A stretch of 64,000 nt of DNA, from NCBI RefSeq assembly GCF_020524485.1, contig NZ_JAIVLF010000008.1, forward strand, positions 58,518 to 122,517, read 5' to 3'. Origin of the DNA: Novosphingobium profundi (GTDB taxonomy: Bacteria > Pseudomonadota > Alphaproteobacteria > Sphingomonadales > Sphingomonadaceae). Positions 1 to 8,526 of this stretch are shown here, in pieces (position 1 is the stretch's first letter; the number at the start of each line of letters is the position of its first letter). Below the pieces are notes generated by a model, which was given only the letters and a program-made list of their open reading frames with translations, was not told the origin of the DNA and did not search any database. The translations under genes were made by a program, and so were the position numbers.

Positions 1-1313
1 TCATGCAGCTGCAGTTCAACGTCGCGCTGTTCGTCGGTTCTCTGGCGCTGGTCGGGCTCTCGGTCTGGTTCGCGCTGCGCTTTGCCGACCGGCAGGTGCA
101 GCCGCTCTACGAACTGGTGGAGGCCGCGCGCCGCGTGGGGGCGGGCAACTACTCGCTGCAATTGGAGGGGCGTACCGGCACCGACGAGATCGGCCTCCTC
201 AACCGCGCCTTCAACCGCATGACCGCGCAGATCGACAAGCAGACGCAGGCGCTTCTGGGCGCCAACCGCCAGCTTCACGAACGCCGCCTGTTCATCGAAG
301 CCGTTCTGGAATCGGTGACTTCGGGCATCATTTCGCTCGACGAGAAAGGCTGCATTCTCCTGATGAACAGCTCCGCGCTCAAGCTGACCAATCAGGACGA
401 CGTGCCCGAGGGTATGCCGATTGCCGAGTTGGCCCCGGCCATTGCGACCATGATCGAGAGCGATGATCGCAGCGGCATCGTCCAGTTCAGCCGGGGCGGC
501 GAACTCCTGACCCTCGCCGTGAAGACGAGCCGTGATGCAACCGGCCACGTCATCACCTTCGAGGACATCACCCGTCAGTTGGTCGACCAGCGCACCGCGG
601 CCTGGTCGGACGTTGCGCGCCGTATTGCGCACGAGATCAAGAACCCGCTCACGCCGATCCAGCTGGCGACCGAGCGTCTCAGCCGCCGCTACCGCAAGCA
701 GATCACCGACAACCCGGAGCTCTTCGAGGACCTCACAGCCACGATCATCCGGCAGGTCGGCGACTTGCGTCGGATGGTCGACGAGTTTTCCTCGTTCGCC
801 CGCCTGCCCAAGCCCGTGTTCCGCGCAGAAGACCCCGTGGCGCTCACACGCCAGGCCTTGTTCCTTCAGGAAGTCGCACGTCCCGACGTCGACTTTACCT
901 TCGCGGCCGAGGGCGAGATCGGCACCATCGATTGCGACCGCCACCAGTACGGCCAGGCCATGACCAATGTTCTCAAGAACGCGGTCGAGGCCACCGAGAC
1001 CAAGGCCCGCGAAGCCGGGGAGGACTACAAGGGACGGATCGCGGTGGACATGACGGCCAGCGAGGACTGCATTCAGGTGCGCATCGCTGACAACGGCATC
1101 GGCCTCTCGCAGGCACGCGAACGGATCATCGAACCTTACGTCACCACCCGCGAAAAGGGCACCGGACTTGGCCTCGCGATCGTCAACAAGATCGTCGAGG
1201 AACATGGCGGCGACATGACCTTTACCCCCGCCGAGGGCGGCGGGACCGTGGTGACAATGCGCTTCGCAGCGGACCCGCTGCTGCGCCAGCGCAAGCAGGA
1301 GGCCGCCGAATGA
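1..1313 (+). CDS. ntrY: Nitrogen-regulation sensor histidine kinase NtrY, C-terminal part
   Basis: Membrane sensor kinase that phosphorylates the response regulator encoded next to it. The visible part is about 436 residues. It starts with a hydrophobic segment, followed by a HAMP region (GTDEIGLLNRAFNRM), a PAS-like stretch, a HisKA motif HEIKNPLTP with phospho-acceptor His210 (numbered from the ATG at base 3), and an ATPase domain with NVLKNAVEAT, DNGIG and GTGLGLAIVNKI. NtrY proteins usually have about 700 residues or more with N-terminal membrane segments, so the gene almost certainly begins upstream of the window and the ATG at base 3 is internal. The next gene encodes its likely partner NtrX, 73 bases downstream. 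Confidence 0.9.
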   Translation, partial: MQLQFNVALFVGSLALVGLSVWFALRFADRQVQPLYELVEAARRVGAGNYSLQLEGRTGTDEIGLLNRAFNRMTAQIDKQTQALLGANRQLHERRLFIEAVLESVTSGIISLDEKGCILLMNSSALKLTNQDDVPEGMPIAELAPAIATMIESDDRSGIVQFSRGGELLTLAVKTSRDATGHVITFEDITRQLVDQRTAAWSDVARRIAHEIKNPLTPIQLATERLSRRYRKQITDNPELFEDLTATIIRQVGDLRRMVDEFSSFARLPKPVFRAEDPVALTRQALFLQEVARPDVDFTFAAEGEIGTIDCDRHQYGQAMTNVLKNAVEATETKAREAGEDYKGRIAVDMTASEDCIQVRIADNGIGLSQARERIIEPYVTTREKGTGLGLAIVNKIVEEHGGDMTFTPAEGGGTVVTMRFAADPLLRQRKQEAAE

Positions 1314-1386
1314 AGGCGGCCATGCGGGAACACAGGCGCTTCGCGCTTGCTAGGAACGACACGAGAAACAAGAAGAAGATTGGGCC

Positions 1387-2784
1387 ATGGCACTGGAAAT
1401 CCTGATTGTTGACGACGAGCGTGATATTCGTGAGCTCGTTGCCGGGGTTCTGAGCGACGAGGGGTACGATTGCCGCACGGCGGGCGACAGCACCCAGGCG
1501 CTCGAGGAAATCGACAAGCGCCGCCCCTCGCTGGTGCTCCTCGACGTGTGGCTGCACGGAAGCCGCCTTGACGGTCTCGAGGTGCTCGATGCGATCAAGG
1601 CGCGCGAGCCCGAACTGCCGGTCATCATCTTCTCGGGCCACGGCAACATCGACACCGCCGTGGCGGCCATCGGACGCGGTGCGGTCGATTTTATCGAAAA
1701 GCCCTTCGAGGCCGAGAGGTTGATCCACCTCGTCGGCAAGGCGACCGAAACCGAGCGCCTGCGCCGGGAGAATGCTCAGCTGCGCCAGGACTTCTCGACC
1801 GGAGAGGAGTTCACCGGTTCCAGCGCCTCGATCAACCAGGTGCGCGCGACCCTGAAGCGTGTGGCCAACACCGGCAGCCGCCTGCTCATCACTGGGCCCG
1901 CCGGATCGGGCAAGGAAGTGGCCGCGCGGCTTCTCCACGCCTGGAGCCCGCGCGCGGACAAGGCCTTCGTCAGTGTCAACTCGGCGCGTATCACGCCCGA
2001 GCGCTTCGAACAGGAGCTCTTCGGGGAGGAAGCCGAAGGCGCGTTGGTGCGTCCGGGTCTCCTGGAAACCGCCGATGGCGGCACGCTGTACCTTGATGAA
2101 GTGGCGGACATGCCGCTGTCGACCCAGGCCCGGATCCTGCGCGTTCTGACCGATCAGGCCTTCGTGCGCGTGGGCGGGACGCGCCAGATCCGCGTCGACG
2201 TGCGCGTGGTGTCCTCGACCTCACGCGACCTTGAGAAGGAAATTTCCGAGAGGCGCTTCCGCGAGGACCTATTCTACCGCCTCAATGTCGTGCCCGTCGC
2301 CATTCCGGCGCTGCGCGAACGGCGCGACGACATTCCCGCGCTCGTCGATCATTTCTTTGCGCGTTACGCCAACGAGCAGGGCGTCGCGCCGCCGCAGGTT
2401 TCGCCCGAGGCCATGACTGCGCTCCAGGCGTACGAGTGGCCCGGCAACGTGCGCCAGCTGCGCAACGTGGTCGAGCGCACGGTCATCATGGCCCCGCGCG
2501 AGAAGCTGGACCGGATCGAGCCCGACATGTTGCCCCCGGAAATCTTCAACGCCCGTGGCGGTGGCGATGGCGGCGTGGCGGTGATGATGAGCGCGCCGCT
2601 TCGCGAGGCGCGCGAGAGCTTCGAGCGTGAGTACCTGCGCGTCCAGATCCGGCGGTTTTCCGGGAATATCTCGAAGACCGCCTCGTTCATCGGCATGGAG
2701 CGATCGGCGCTGCACCGAAAGCTCAAGCTGCTCGGCATGTCCGAGCGCAAGGAGGAGGAAACCCCCGGCGAAGGCGAGGGGTGA
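1387..2784 (+). CDS. ntrX: Response regulator NtrX (receiver, AAA+, Fis-type HTH)
   Basis: Transcriptional regulator of 465 residues, partner of NtrY. It has an N-terminal receiver with the probable phosphorylation site Asp53 (LVLLDVW), then an AAA+ domain with Walker A GPAGSGKE at about 170-177 and Walker B LYLDE at about 235-238. The C-terminal Fis-like helix-turn-helix reads GNISKTASFIGMERSALHRKL. The stretch between ELFG and GGTLYLDE is short and lacks the GAFTGA loop that classical NtrC-type activators use to contact sigma-54. It therefore probably does not work as a standard sigma-54 activator (inference). Placed directly after ntrY and before hfq. Confidence 0.92.
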   Translation: MALEILIVDDERDIRELVAGVLSDEGYDCRTAGDSTQALEEIDKRRPSLVLLDVWLHGSRLDGLEVLDAIKAREPELPVIIFSGHGNIDTAVAAIGRGAVDFIEKPFEAERLIHLVGKATETERLRRENAQLRQDFSTGEEFTGSSASINQVRATLKRVANTGSRLLITGPAGSGKEVAARLLHAWSPRADKAFVSVNSARITPERFEQELFGEEAEGALVRPGLLETADGGTLYLDEVADMPLSTQARILRVLTDQAFVRVGGTRQIRVDVRVVSSTSRDLEKEISERRFREDLFYRLNVVPVAIPALRERRDDIPALVDHFFARYANEQGVAPPQVSPEAMTALQAYEWPGNVRQLRNVVERTVIMAPREKLDRIEPDMLPPEIFNARGGGDGGVAVMMSAPLREARESFEREYLRVQIRRFSGNISKTASFIGMERSALHRKLKLLGMSERKEEETPGEGEG

Positions 2785-2927
2785 GACACGCGTAAGGCAA
2801 ACGACATAACTTTCGGATTTACTGCATTGCAGCAAGCGGGTAATTTCGATTCGCTTACGGCATGATCCGGGATGGGCATGCCAGATCGCGGACCGCATCA
2901 GCGGCCGCCAAAAAGAAGGAGAATACA

Positions 2928-3503
2928 ATGGCTGGTCGAACGCTTTCCGCGCGGCCGAGAGCGAGCGCCACCACGGAGGCTGCGGACACCAAGCCCGCGG
3001 CAGCTCCGGCGCAATCGGCACCTGCATCCGGTAAGGGCCAGAACCTTCAGGATCAGTTCCTCAACCTCCTGCGCAAGAACAAGACCCCCGTGACCATGTT
3101 CCTGGTCAAGGGTGTCAAGCTGCAGGGGATCGTCACCTGGTTCGACAACTTCTCGATCCTGCTGCGCCGCGATGGGCAGTCGCAGCTGGTCTACAAGCAC
3201 GCCATTTCGACGATCATGCCCTCGACGCCCGTCGATGCGGCCCAGTTCAACAGCGGCGAGGGTTCCAAGAAGACCCGCGCGCTGCAGGACGTCTTCCTCT
3301 CCAGCATCCGCAGCGCCGGCGTGCAGGTGACGATGTTCCTCATCAACGGCGTCATGCTCCAGGGCCGGGTCGCGGCCTATGACCTGTTTTGCATGCTGCT
3401 CGAACGCGAAGGCTATGTGCAGCTTGCCTACAAGCACGCGGTTTCGACGATCCAGCCGGTGACCCCGGTGGACCTGCAGAGCCACGAAGAAGCGGAAGAC
3501 TGA
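2928..3503 (+). CDS. hfq: RNA chaperone Hfq with two Sm domains in one chain
   Basis: RNA-binding Sm-like protein that helps small RNAs pair with mRNAs. The 191-residue chain holds two complete Hfq cores. The first, about residues 37-103, has GQNLQDQFL, GVKLQG and YKHAIST. The second, about 116-182, has RALQDVFL, GVMLQG and YKHAVST. A 12-residue linker joins them, and the first 36 residues are Ala/Pro/Ser-rich. Ordinary bacterial Hfq is 70-110 residues with one domain. The start at ATG 2928 is preferred over the in-frame ATG at 2862 because AAGGAG lies just upstream. A two-domain Hfq has been described in Zymomonas, also a sphingomonad. A trimer of double-domain chains would give a six-fold ring (inference). 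Confidence 0.93.
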   Translation: MAGRTLSARPRASATTEAADTKPAAAPAQSAPASGKGQNLQDQFLNLLRKNKTPVTMFLVKGVKLQGIVTWFDNFSILLRRDGQSQLVYKHAISTIMPSTPVDAAQFNSGEGSKKTRALQDVFLSSIRSAGVQVTMFLINGVMLQGRVAAYDLFCMLLEREGYVQLAYKHAVSTIQPVTPVDLQSHEEAED

Positions 3504-3510
3504 TTCCAGC

Positions 3511-4857
3511 TTGGACGACGAACTGAAAGGAGAGGTCACGCGCGGCGCGCGTGCCCTCGTCGTATATCCGCACATGCGAGGCAACCGGGGCAGCGCCGAT
3601 CTGGACCCGGAAGCCCGCCTCGAAGAAGCCAAGGGGCTCGCACTCGCGATCGGCCTCGTGATCGCCGATGGCCAGATCATCCCGATCCGCGAGCCACGCG
3701 CGGGCACGCTCTTTGGTGAAGGTCAGATCGAGAATATCTCGGTTGGATGTAACCTGCATGAGGCCGAACTGGTGGTGGTGGACGGATCGCTCACCGCCAT
3801 CCAGCAGCGCAACCTCGAAGAAAAGCTCAAGCGCAAGGTCATCGACCGCACCGGCCTCATCCTCGAGATCTTCGGCGAGCGCGCGGCGACCGCAGAAGGC
3901 CGCCTGCAGGTCGAACTGGCGCACCTCGACTACCAGGCCGGGCGTCTGGTGCGCAGCTGGACCCACCTGGAACGTCAGCGCGGTGGCTTCGGCTTTCTTG
4001 GCGGTCCGGGTGAGACCCAGATCGAGGCCGACCGCCGGATGATCCGCGACCGGATGGGACGCCTGCGCCGTGAACTGGAGCAGGTGCGTCGTACGCGCGG
4101 GCTTCATCGGGATCGGCGCGAGAAGGCGCCCTGGCCGATTGTCGCGCTGGTGGGCTATACCAACGCGGGCAAGTCGACCCTGTTCAACCGCCTGACAGGT
4201 GCGGACGTGATGGCGCAGGATCTCCTGTTCGCCACGCTCGATCCGACTATGCGCGCGGTGCGCCTGCCGGGCGTGGAAAAGGCGATCCTGTCGGACACCG
4301 TGGGCTTCATCTCCGATCTTCCCACCCAGCTCGTCGCGGCTTTCCGCGCCACGCTGGAGGAAGTGACCGCGGCCGACGTGATCCTGCATGTGCGCGACAT
4401 TGCAAACCCCGACACCGAATCGCAGAAGCGCCAAGTGCTCTCGGTGCTTTCGGATCTGGGCGTCATCCCACGAGAGGACGACGAGGAAGAGCCGGGTGAG
4501 GAACCTACGATCCCGATCATCGAGGTCTGGAACAAGTGGGACCTGCTCACGCCCGAGCGCGCAGAGGAACTGCGTGAGGTCATCGACTACCGTTCGGACG
4601 AGACGATCATTCCGCTCTCGGCGGTCACGGGCGAGGGCTGCGAGCACCTGCTCGATGTCGTCGGCCATGGCCTCAACGCCGATGCCAAGGTCTATACTTT
4701 CGTGCTGCCCGCAGCTGATGGGCAGCGGCTCGCGTTCCTGCACGCGCGGGGCGAGGTGCTCTCCGAAGTTGCAGACGGCGAGGACGAGAATGGTCCCCGC
4801 ATCCGCATCGAAGTGCGCCTGGCTGAGCGTGAACTAGGCCGTTTTCGCGCGCTCTGA
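3511..4857 (+). CDS. hflX: Ribosome-associated GTPase HflX
   Basis: GTPase of the HflX family, 448 residues, which binds 50S subunits and helps rescue or split stalled ribosomes. It has an N-terminal HflX domain (RLQVELAHLDYQAGRL; GFLGGPGETQIEADRR) followed by a G domain with G1 GYTNAGKST at about 215-223, G3 DTVGF and G4 NKWD. The start is a TTG 7 bases after the hfq stop; no ATG fits without cutting into conserved sequence, so the TTG is accepted with moderate certainty. The hfq-hflX order is widely conserved. Its last 24 bases overlap the convergent mazG gene. Confidence 0.92.
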   Translation: MDDELKGEVTRGARALVVYPHMRGNRGSADLDPEARLEEAKGLALAIGLVIADGQIIPIREPRAGTLFGEGQIENISVGCNLHEAELVVVDGSLTAIQQRNLEEKLKRKVIDRTGLILEIFGERAATAEGRLQVELAHLDYQAGRLVRSWTHLERQRGGFGFLGGPGETQIEADRRMIRDRMGRLRRELEQVRRTRGLHRDRREKAPWPIVALVGYTNAGKSTLFNRLTGADVMAQDLLFATLDPTMRAVRLPGVEKAILSDTVGFISDLPTQLVAAFRATLEEVTAADVILHVRDIANPDTESQKRQVLSVLSDLGVIPREDDEEEPGEEPTIPIIEVWNKWDLLTPERAEELREVIDYRSDETIIPLSAVTGEGCEHLLDVVGHGLNADAKVYTFVLPAADGQRLAFLHARGEVLSEVADGEDENGPRIRIEVRLAERELGRFRAL

Positions 4858-5625
4858 CGCCTTCACCGCCTGCCAGAGCGCTTCCTGCGCGTCGAGATCG
4901 AGGTTGGCAAAGACCTCGTCTCGCTGGCTGGCGAGGGCTTCCATCCCCCGGAAGCGCCGTTCGAACTTGGCGTTTGCGGCGCGCAGCGCGTCCTCGGGCG
5001 CGATCCCGTTGAGGCGCACCAGGTTGACGGCGGCAAACAGCAGGTCGCCGGCTTCCTCCAGCTTTTCTGCATCCGAAGCTTCGGCCAGTTCGACGAGTTC
5101 CTCGCGGACCTTGTCTTCCGCGCCGCTCGGATCGGGCCAATCGAAACCGACGCGTGCGGCGCGCTTCTGCAACTTTTCGGCGCGCATGAGCGCAGGGAGG
5201 GCACCCGCGACCCCATCGACCGCGCTCGTCTCGCCCTTGGCCGCGCGTTCTTGCGCCTTCAGCTTCTCCCAGCGCTCGGTCTGGCCGGTTTCCGTATCGC
5301 CCTCACCGAAGATGTGCGGGTGGCGCGCTTCCAGCTTGTTGGAAATCGCGGCGGCCACGTCGGCGAAGGCGAAGGCGTCCTGTTCCTCGGCCATGCGCGC
5401 GTGGAACACCACCTGAAGCAGCAGGTCGCCCAGTTCTTCGCGAAGAGCTGCGAGGTCCGCGCGCTCGATGGCGTCGGCGACTTCGTAGGCCTCCTCGATG
5501 GTGTAGGGCGCGATCGAGGCGAAGTCCTGCGCCCGGTCCCATTCGCACCCGTTCACCGGATCGCGCAAGGTGGCCATGATGGAGAGCAGGCGGTCGATCT
5601 GGTCGTGACGGGAAGCGGCGGTCAT
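4834..5625 (-). CDS. mazG: Nucleoside triphosphate pyrophosphohydrolase MazG
   Basis: All-alpha NTP pyrophosphatase that removes non-canonical or excess nucleoside triphosphates. The 263 residues form the usual tandem MazG architecture. The first half has CEWDRAQDF, the metal-binding helices YTIEEAYEV and ELGDLLLQVVFHARM, and an ARHPHIFG segment. The second half repeats the fold with REELVELAEA and EEAGDLLFAAVNL. Length and motifs match full-length proteobacterial MazG. Its 3' end overlaps hflX by 24 bases on the opposite strand. Confidence 0.92.
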   Translation of the reverse strand: MTAASRHDQIDRLLSIMATLRDPVNGCEWDRAQDFASIAPYTIEEAYEVADAIERADLAALREELGDLLLQVVFHARMAEEQDAFAFADVAAAISNKLEARHPHIFGEGDTETGQTERWEKLKAQERAAKGETSAVDGVAGALPALMRAEKLQKRAARVGFDWPDPSGAEDKVREELVELAEASDAEKLEEAGDLLFAAVNLVRLNGIAPEDALRAANAKFERRFRGMEALASQRDEVFANLDLDAQEALWQAVKASERAKTA

Positions 5626-5650
5626 GGCTGTCCTTGCGCAGGCGGAAAAG

Positions 5651-5671
5651 AGGAGGCGACGGTGCGCCTCC
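5651..5671 (-). terminator. Probable terminator after the acyl-CoA dehydrogenase gene
   Basis: Inverted repeat GGAGGCG / CGCCTCC with a 6-base loop, followed on the reverse strand by a T-rich run (TCTTTTCC). It lies in the short gap between the acyl-CoA dehydrogenase stop and mazG, both on the reverse strand. Confidence 0.5.
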
Positions 5672-5680
5672 CTCTAGCGC

Positions 5681-7429
5681 TCAAAACAGCTCGGCGTCCA
5701 TGGTCATGATGGTTTCGGGGCCCGCCTCGATCTGCGCGGCGAGTGCGTGGACCTGCGGCAGCATGCGCGCGAAGAAGTAGCCCGCGACGGCGCGCGTCTT
5801 GCGCGCAATGGCGCTGTCCTCGCCCTTACACGCACGGACCATGCGTACCCACATCCAGCCCAGCGATACGAGCGCGACGAGCCGCAAGGTGTCCGTAGCT
5901 GCGGCGCCCAGCGCTTCGACGTCGCCCTTCTGCGCGACCAGGTCCTGCGTGATCCGGCGCAGCGGGACAAGGGCCTCGGTGAGCTGCGCCGCGAATGGCG
6001 AACCGCCCGCTGCGGCCAGATCGCTTTCGACCAGGGTGAGGAAACGCACCATCAGTTCGCCGTTTTCCATCGGGAGCTTGCGGCCGACCAGGTCCATCGC
6101 CTGAACCCCGTTGGTGCCCTCGTAGATCTGGGTGATGCGCGCATCGCGGACGAACTGCTCCATGCCCCATTCGTGGATGTAGCCGTGCCCGCCGAAGACC
6201 TGTTGGGCCTTGACCGCCGTCTCGAAGCCCATGTCGGTGAAGGCGGCCTTGATGACGGGGGTCATCAGGAGGACAATGCCATTGGCCTGGCTGCGCACTT
6301 CGGGATCGGGGTGGCGTGCGGCGATGTCCATCTGCATCGCGGTCCACACCGCCAGCGCGCGGCCTGCATCGAGGAAGGCGCGGCCTTCCAGCAGCATCTT
6401 GCGCACATCGGCGTGTTCGATGATCGGCACCGGCGCGCGGGTGTTGTCCGAGGAGCGGCCTTGCAGGCGTTCGCGCGCATAAGTCGCGGCTTTCTGGTGT
6501 GCCGCCTCGGCAATGCCCAGGCCCTGGATGCCCACGAAGAGGCGCTCGTTGTTCATCATCGTGAACATGGCGTTGAGCCCGCGTCCCGGTTCACCCACCA
6601 GCCAGCCGATGGCCTCGTCGTAGTTCATCACGCAGGTCGGCTGCGCGTGAATGCCCATCTTGTGCTCGAGTGCGCCCACCGACATCGTGTTGCGGACGCC
6701 GAGCCCACCGTCCTCGGCGGGCAGGAACTTGGGCACGAGGAACATCGAGATGCCCTTAACGCCAGCCGGCGCATCGGGAAGGCGAGCAAGGACAAGGTGG
6801 ACGATGTTGTTGCCAAAGTCCTGATCGCCCGAGGAAATGAAGATCTTGGTACCGGTGACCTTGTAGGTCCCATCGCCGACCGGTTCGGCCCGGGCGCGCA
6901 GGAGCCCCAGGTCGGTGCCCGCATTGGCTTCGGTCAGTGCCATCGCGCCGCAGGTCTCACCGGTGACTAGGCCAGGTAGCCACTGGGCCTTGAGCTCGTC
7001 GCTGCCATGGTGTTCGAGCGCTTCGGCCGCCCCGCTGGTAAGGCCCGGAAACAGGCCGAAGGAGACGTTCGCGCCGCTCACCATTTCGTCGAGGAGGATC
7101 TGGAGCGTGCGCGGGAGGCCCTGACCGCCGAACTCGGGATTTCCGGAGAGGCCAACCCAGCCCGCTTCCACGAAATCGCGGTAAGCTTGGGGGAAGCCTT
7201 CGGGCGTGGTGACCTTGCCGTCCTGTAGCGCGGCGCCCTGTTCGTCGCCGGGCAGGTTGAGCGGGGCGAGTTTCTCCGCGGCAAAACGGGCTGCTTCGGT
7301 CAGGACTTCGCCTGCGAATTCGGCCGAGACATCCTCGCAGCCGGGCAGGGTGGCGATCTGGCCATCGAAATCGAGCACCTGCGTGAGCAGGAAGCGCATA
7401 TCGTCCACGGGCGGCGTGAAGCTGGTCAT
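5681..7429 (-). CDS. Acyl-CoA dehydrogenase (large DmdC-like type)
   Basis: FAD-dependent alpha,beta-dehydrogenase of acyl-CoA thioesters, 582 residues. This is the long form with an extra C-terminal domain, as in the 3-methylmercaptopropionyl-CoA dehydrogenase-like group, rather than the 380-residue classical form. Visible motifs are MALTEANAGTDLG (FAD/substrate loop), VTGTKIFISSGDQD and the catalytic-base segment QIYEGTNG (Glu437). The acyl substrate cannot be read. An imperfect palindrome about 60 bases upstream looks like a TetR-type operator, so it may be controlled separately from the catabolic cluster that begins next to it, although one copy of the cluster motif also lies in the divergent gap. 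Confidence 0.88.
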   Translation of the reverse strand: MTSFTPPVDDMRFLLTQVLDFDGQIATLPGCEDVSAEFAGEVLTEAARFAAEKLAPLNLPGDEQGAALQDGKVTTPEGFPQAYRDFVEAGWVGLSGNPEFGGQGLPRTLQILLDEMVSGANVSFGLFPGLTSGAAEALEHHGSDELKAQWLPGLVTGETCGAMALTEANAGTDLGLLRARAEPVGDGTYKVTGTKIFISSGDQDFGNNIVHLVLARLPDAPAGVKGISMFLVPKFLPAEDGGLGVRNTMSVGALEHKMGIHAQPTCVMNYDEAIGWLVGEPGRGLNAMFTMMNNERLFVGIQGLGIAEAAHQKAATYARERLQGRSSDNTRAPVPIIEHADVRKMLLEGRAFLDAGRALAVWTAMQMDIAARHPDPEVRSQANGIVLLMTPVIKAAFTDMGFETAVKAQQVFGGHGYIHEWGMEQFVRDARITQIYEGTNGVQAMDLVGRKLPMENGELMVRFLTLVESDLAAAGGSPFAAQLTEALVPLRRITQDLVAQKGDVEALGAAATDTLRLVALVSLGWMWVRMVRACKGEDSAIARKTRAVAGYFFARMLPQVHALAAQIEAGPETIMTMDAELF

Positions 7430-7489
7430 CGCGCAAACATCCTTTCCAAACCGGGTTCGAGGGTCTGTCCCTCCTGTTGTCTGAACCTA

Positions 7490-7509
7490 TGTACCAAACA
7501 GTTGTTACA
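7490..7509. promoter_or_regulatory. Imperfect 20-bp dyad upstream of the acyl-CoA dehydrogenase
   Basis: TGTACCAA-ACAG-TTGTTACA: seven of the eight outer pairs are complementary. The size and position, 61 bases before the reverse-strand start, resemble operators of TetR-family fatty-acid regulators. No such regulator is in the window; this is inference from shape only. Confidence 0.35.
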
Positions 7510-7554
7510 ATCAAGTTGGCGCGCGGTTCGAGCGCGTGCGGAGGTATGCAGGAC

Positions 7555-7571
7555 TGTCCGACACGCGAATA
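7555..7571. promoter_or_regulatory. Regulon palindrome site A
   Basis: TGTCCG-ACACG-CGAATA, matching the consensus TRTCCG-N5-CGGAYA at 11 of 12 positions. It lies between the divergent acyl-CoA dehydrogenase and DUF1838 genes, 78 bases before the latter, and is the leftmost copy of the repeated motif. Confidence 0.6.
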
Positions 7572-7648
7572 TCCATGGTGTCGCACATGGCGCCCAAGGA
7601 AGGCTCGCCGGATGTTTCCTCTAGGAAAATGGGAAGGGGAAATACGGT

Positions 7649-8515
7649 ATGTCGGGATGGGATCGGCGCGGAGCGATGGGGGCAGGGCTCACAGCGCTGG
7701 GGGCGTTTGCAAGCCTGGGGGCGCAGACGGCGCTGGCGCAGCAGGGTGATGTCGGTGCGCCGCTGGACATCGAGACCGCCGGGGGGCGTTTGCGGACCTT
7801 CATGATGCTGCGCGGTGCGCTGGACGAAAGGCTCACGATGAGCTGGGTCTCGGCGCGCTACTATGGCGTTGTCGAGGATCGCATGGACCCGCTCTTCGCG
7901 GTTGTCTCTGCCGTCTTTTCGCGTTCGCGCCAGCTTTCCGACGGTCGCTTCGAGGCGGTCAACGCCGAGATTGCCTGGTTCACCGATCCGGTCAGCGGCG
8001 AAGCGCTCGACACTTATCACAATCCCTATACCGGGGAGGAGGTGCAGGTGCCGCAGGGGGGCTATGCGCCGTCCAAGGTGCGGTTCGGACCGGAGCTGGA
8101 GCTGCAGCTTGAAAAGGAGATTCCGGGGCTGACGATGGAGCACGAAGTGCTGCCCTTTGACCTGCGCGGCGATGACCTTTGGGTGACCGAGCGCACGCGG
8201 ACCGCGATGCAGGTGCGGGGCGTTGCCAAGCCGTTCCGCTATTCCGAAAGCAACACCTACCACGCAAGCCGCGCGGCGATGGAGGCCCCGGGGGCGACCC
8301 GTGTGCCGGTCTCGGTGTCGTTCACCAATGTCTGCTCGTGGCGGCCCTGGATGAATATGGGGGACAGGCCCGGGCATCTCACCGCGACGGGCGTGGGCGC
8401 GCACAACGCGGATTGGGCGCAGATGCCGCCGGCCTGGATCGCGGCAACGCGCGCGCGCCGACCCGAAGTTCTGGAGGACCCGGCTGCGCTGCTTGCGCCG
8501 CTCTGGGACGCCTGA
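7649..8515 (+). CDS. Exported DUF1838 family protein (copy 1)
   Basis: Protein of 288 residues recognised as DUF1838; no biochemical function is known to me. The N-terminus has a twin-arginine-like start (DRRGAMGAGLTALGAFASLG) ending near an AQQ cleavage site, so it is probably periplasmic. The conserved core includes LDTYHNPYTGEEVQV and VCSWRPWMNMGDRPGH, which align with DKWYNPYTDETVDV and VTPWLPWMLMGQAEGH in the second DUF1838 copy at 42.7 kb. That copy is longer (351 residues) and more acidic. Preceded by a regulon palindrome. Confidence 0.85.
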   Translation: MSGWDRRGAMGAGLTALGAFASLGAQTALAQQGDVGAPLDIETAGGRLRTFMMLRGALDERLTMSWVSARYYGVVEDRMDPLFAVVSAVFSRSRQLSDGRFEAVNAEIAWFTDPVSGEALDTYHNPYTGEEVQVPQGGYAPSKVRFGPELELQLEKEIPGLTMEHEVLPFDLRGDDLWVTERTRTAMQVRGVAKPFRYSESNTYHASRAAMEAPGATRVPVSVSFTNVCSWRPWMNMGDRPGHLTATGVGAHNADWAQMPPAWIAATRARRPEVLEDPAALLAPLWDA

Positions 8516-8526
8516 CTACCGCGCGC

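Noticed and set aside
1222..1938. Long open frames opposite ntrX and most other genes, up to about 770 codons (for example 22495-24801, 26873-29131 and 49084-51648)
   Set aside because: They mirror real genes with clear families on the other strand, are rich in Arg/Ala/His, lack ribosome sites, and arise from high-GC codon bias.
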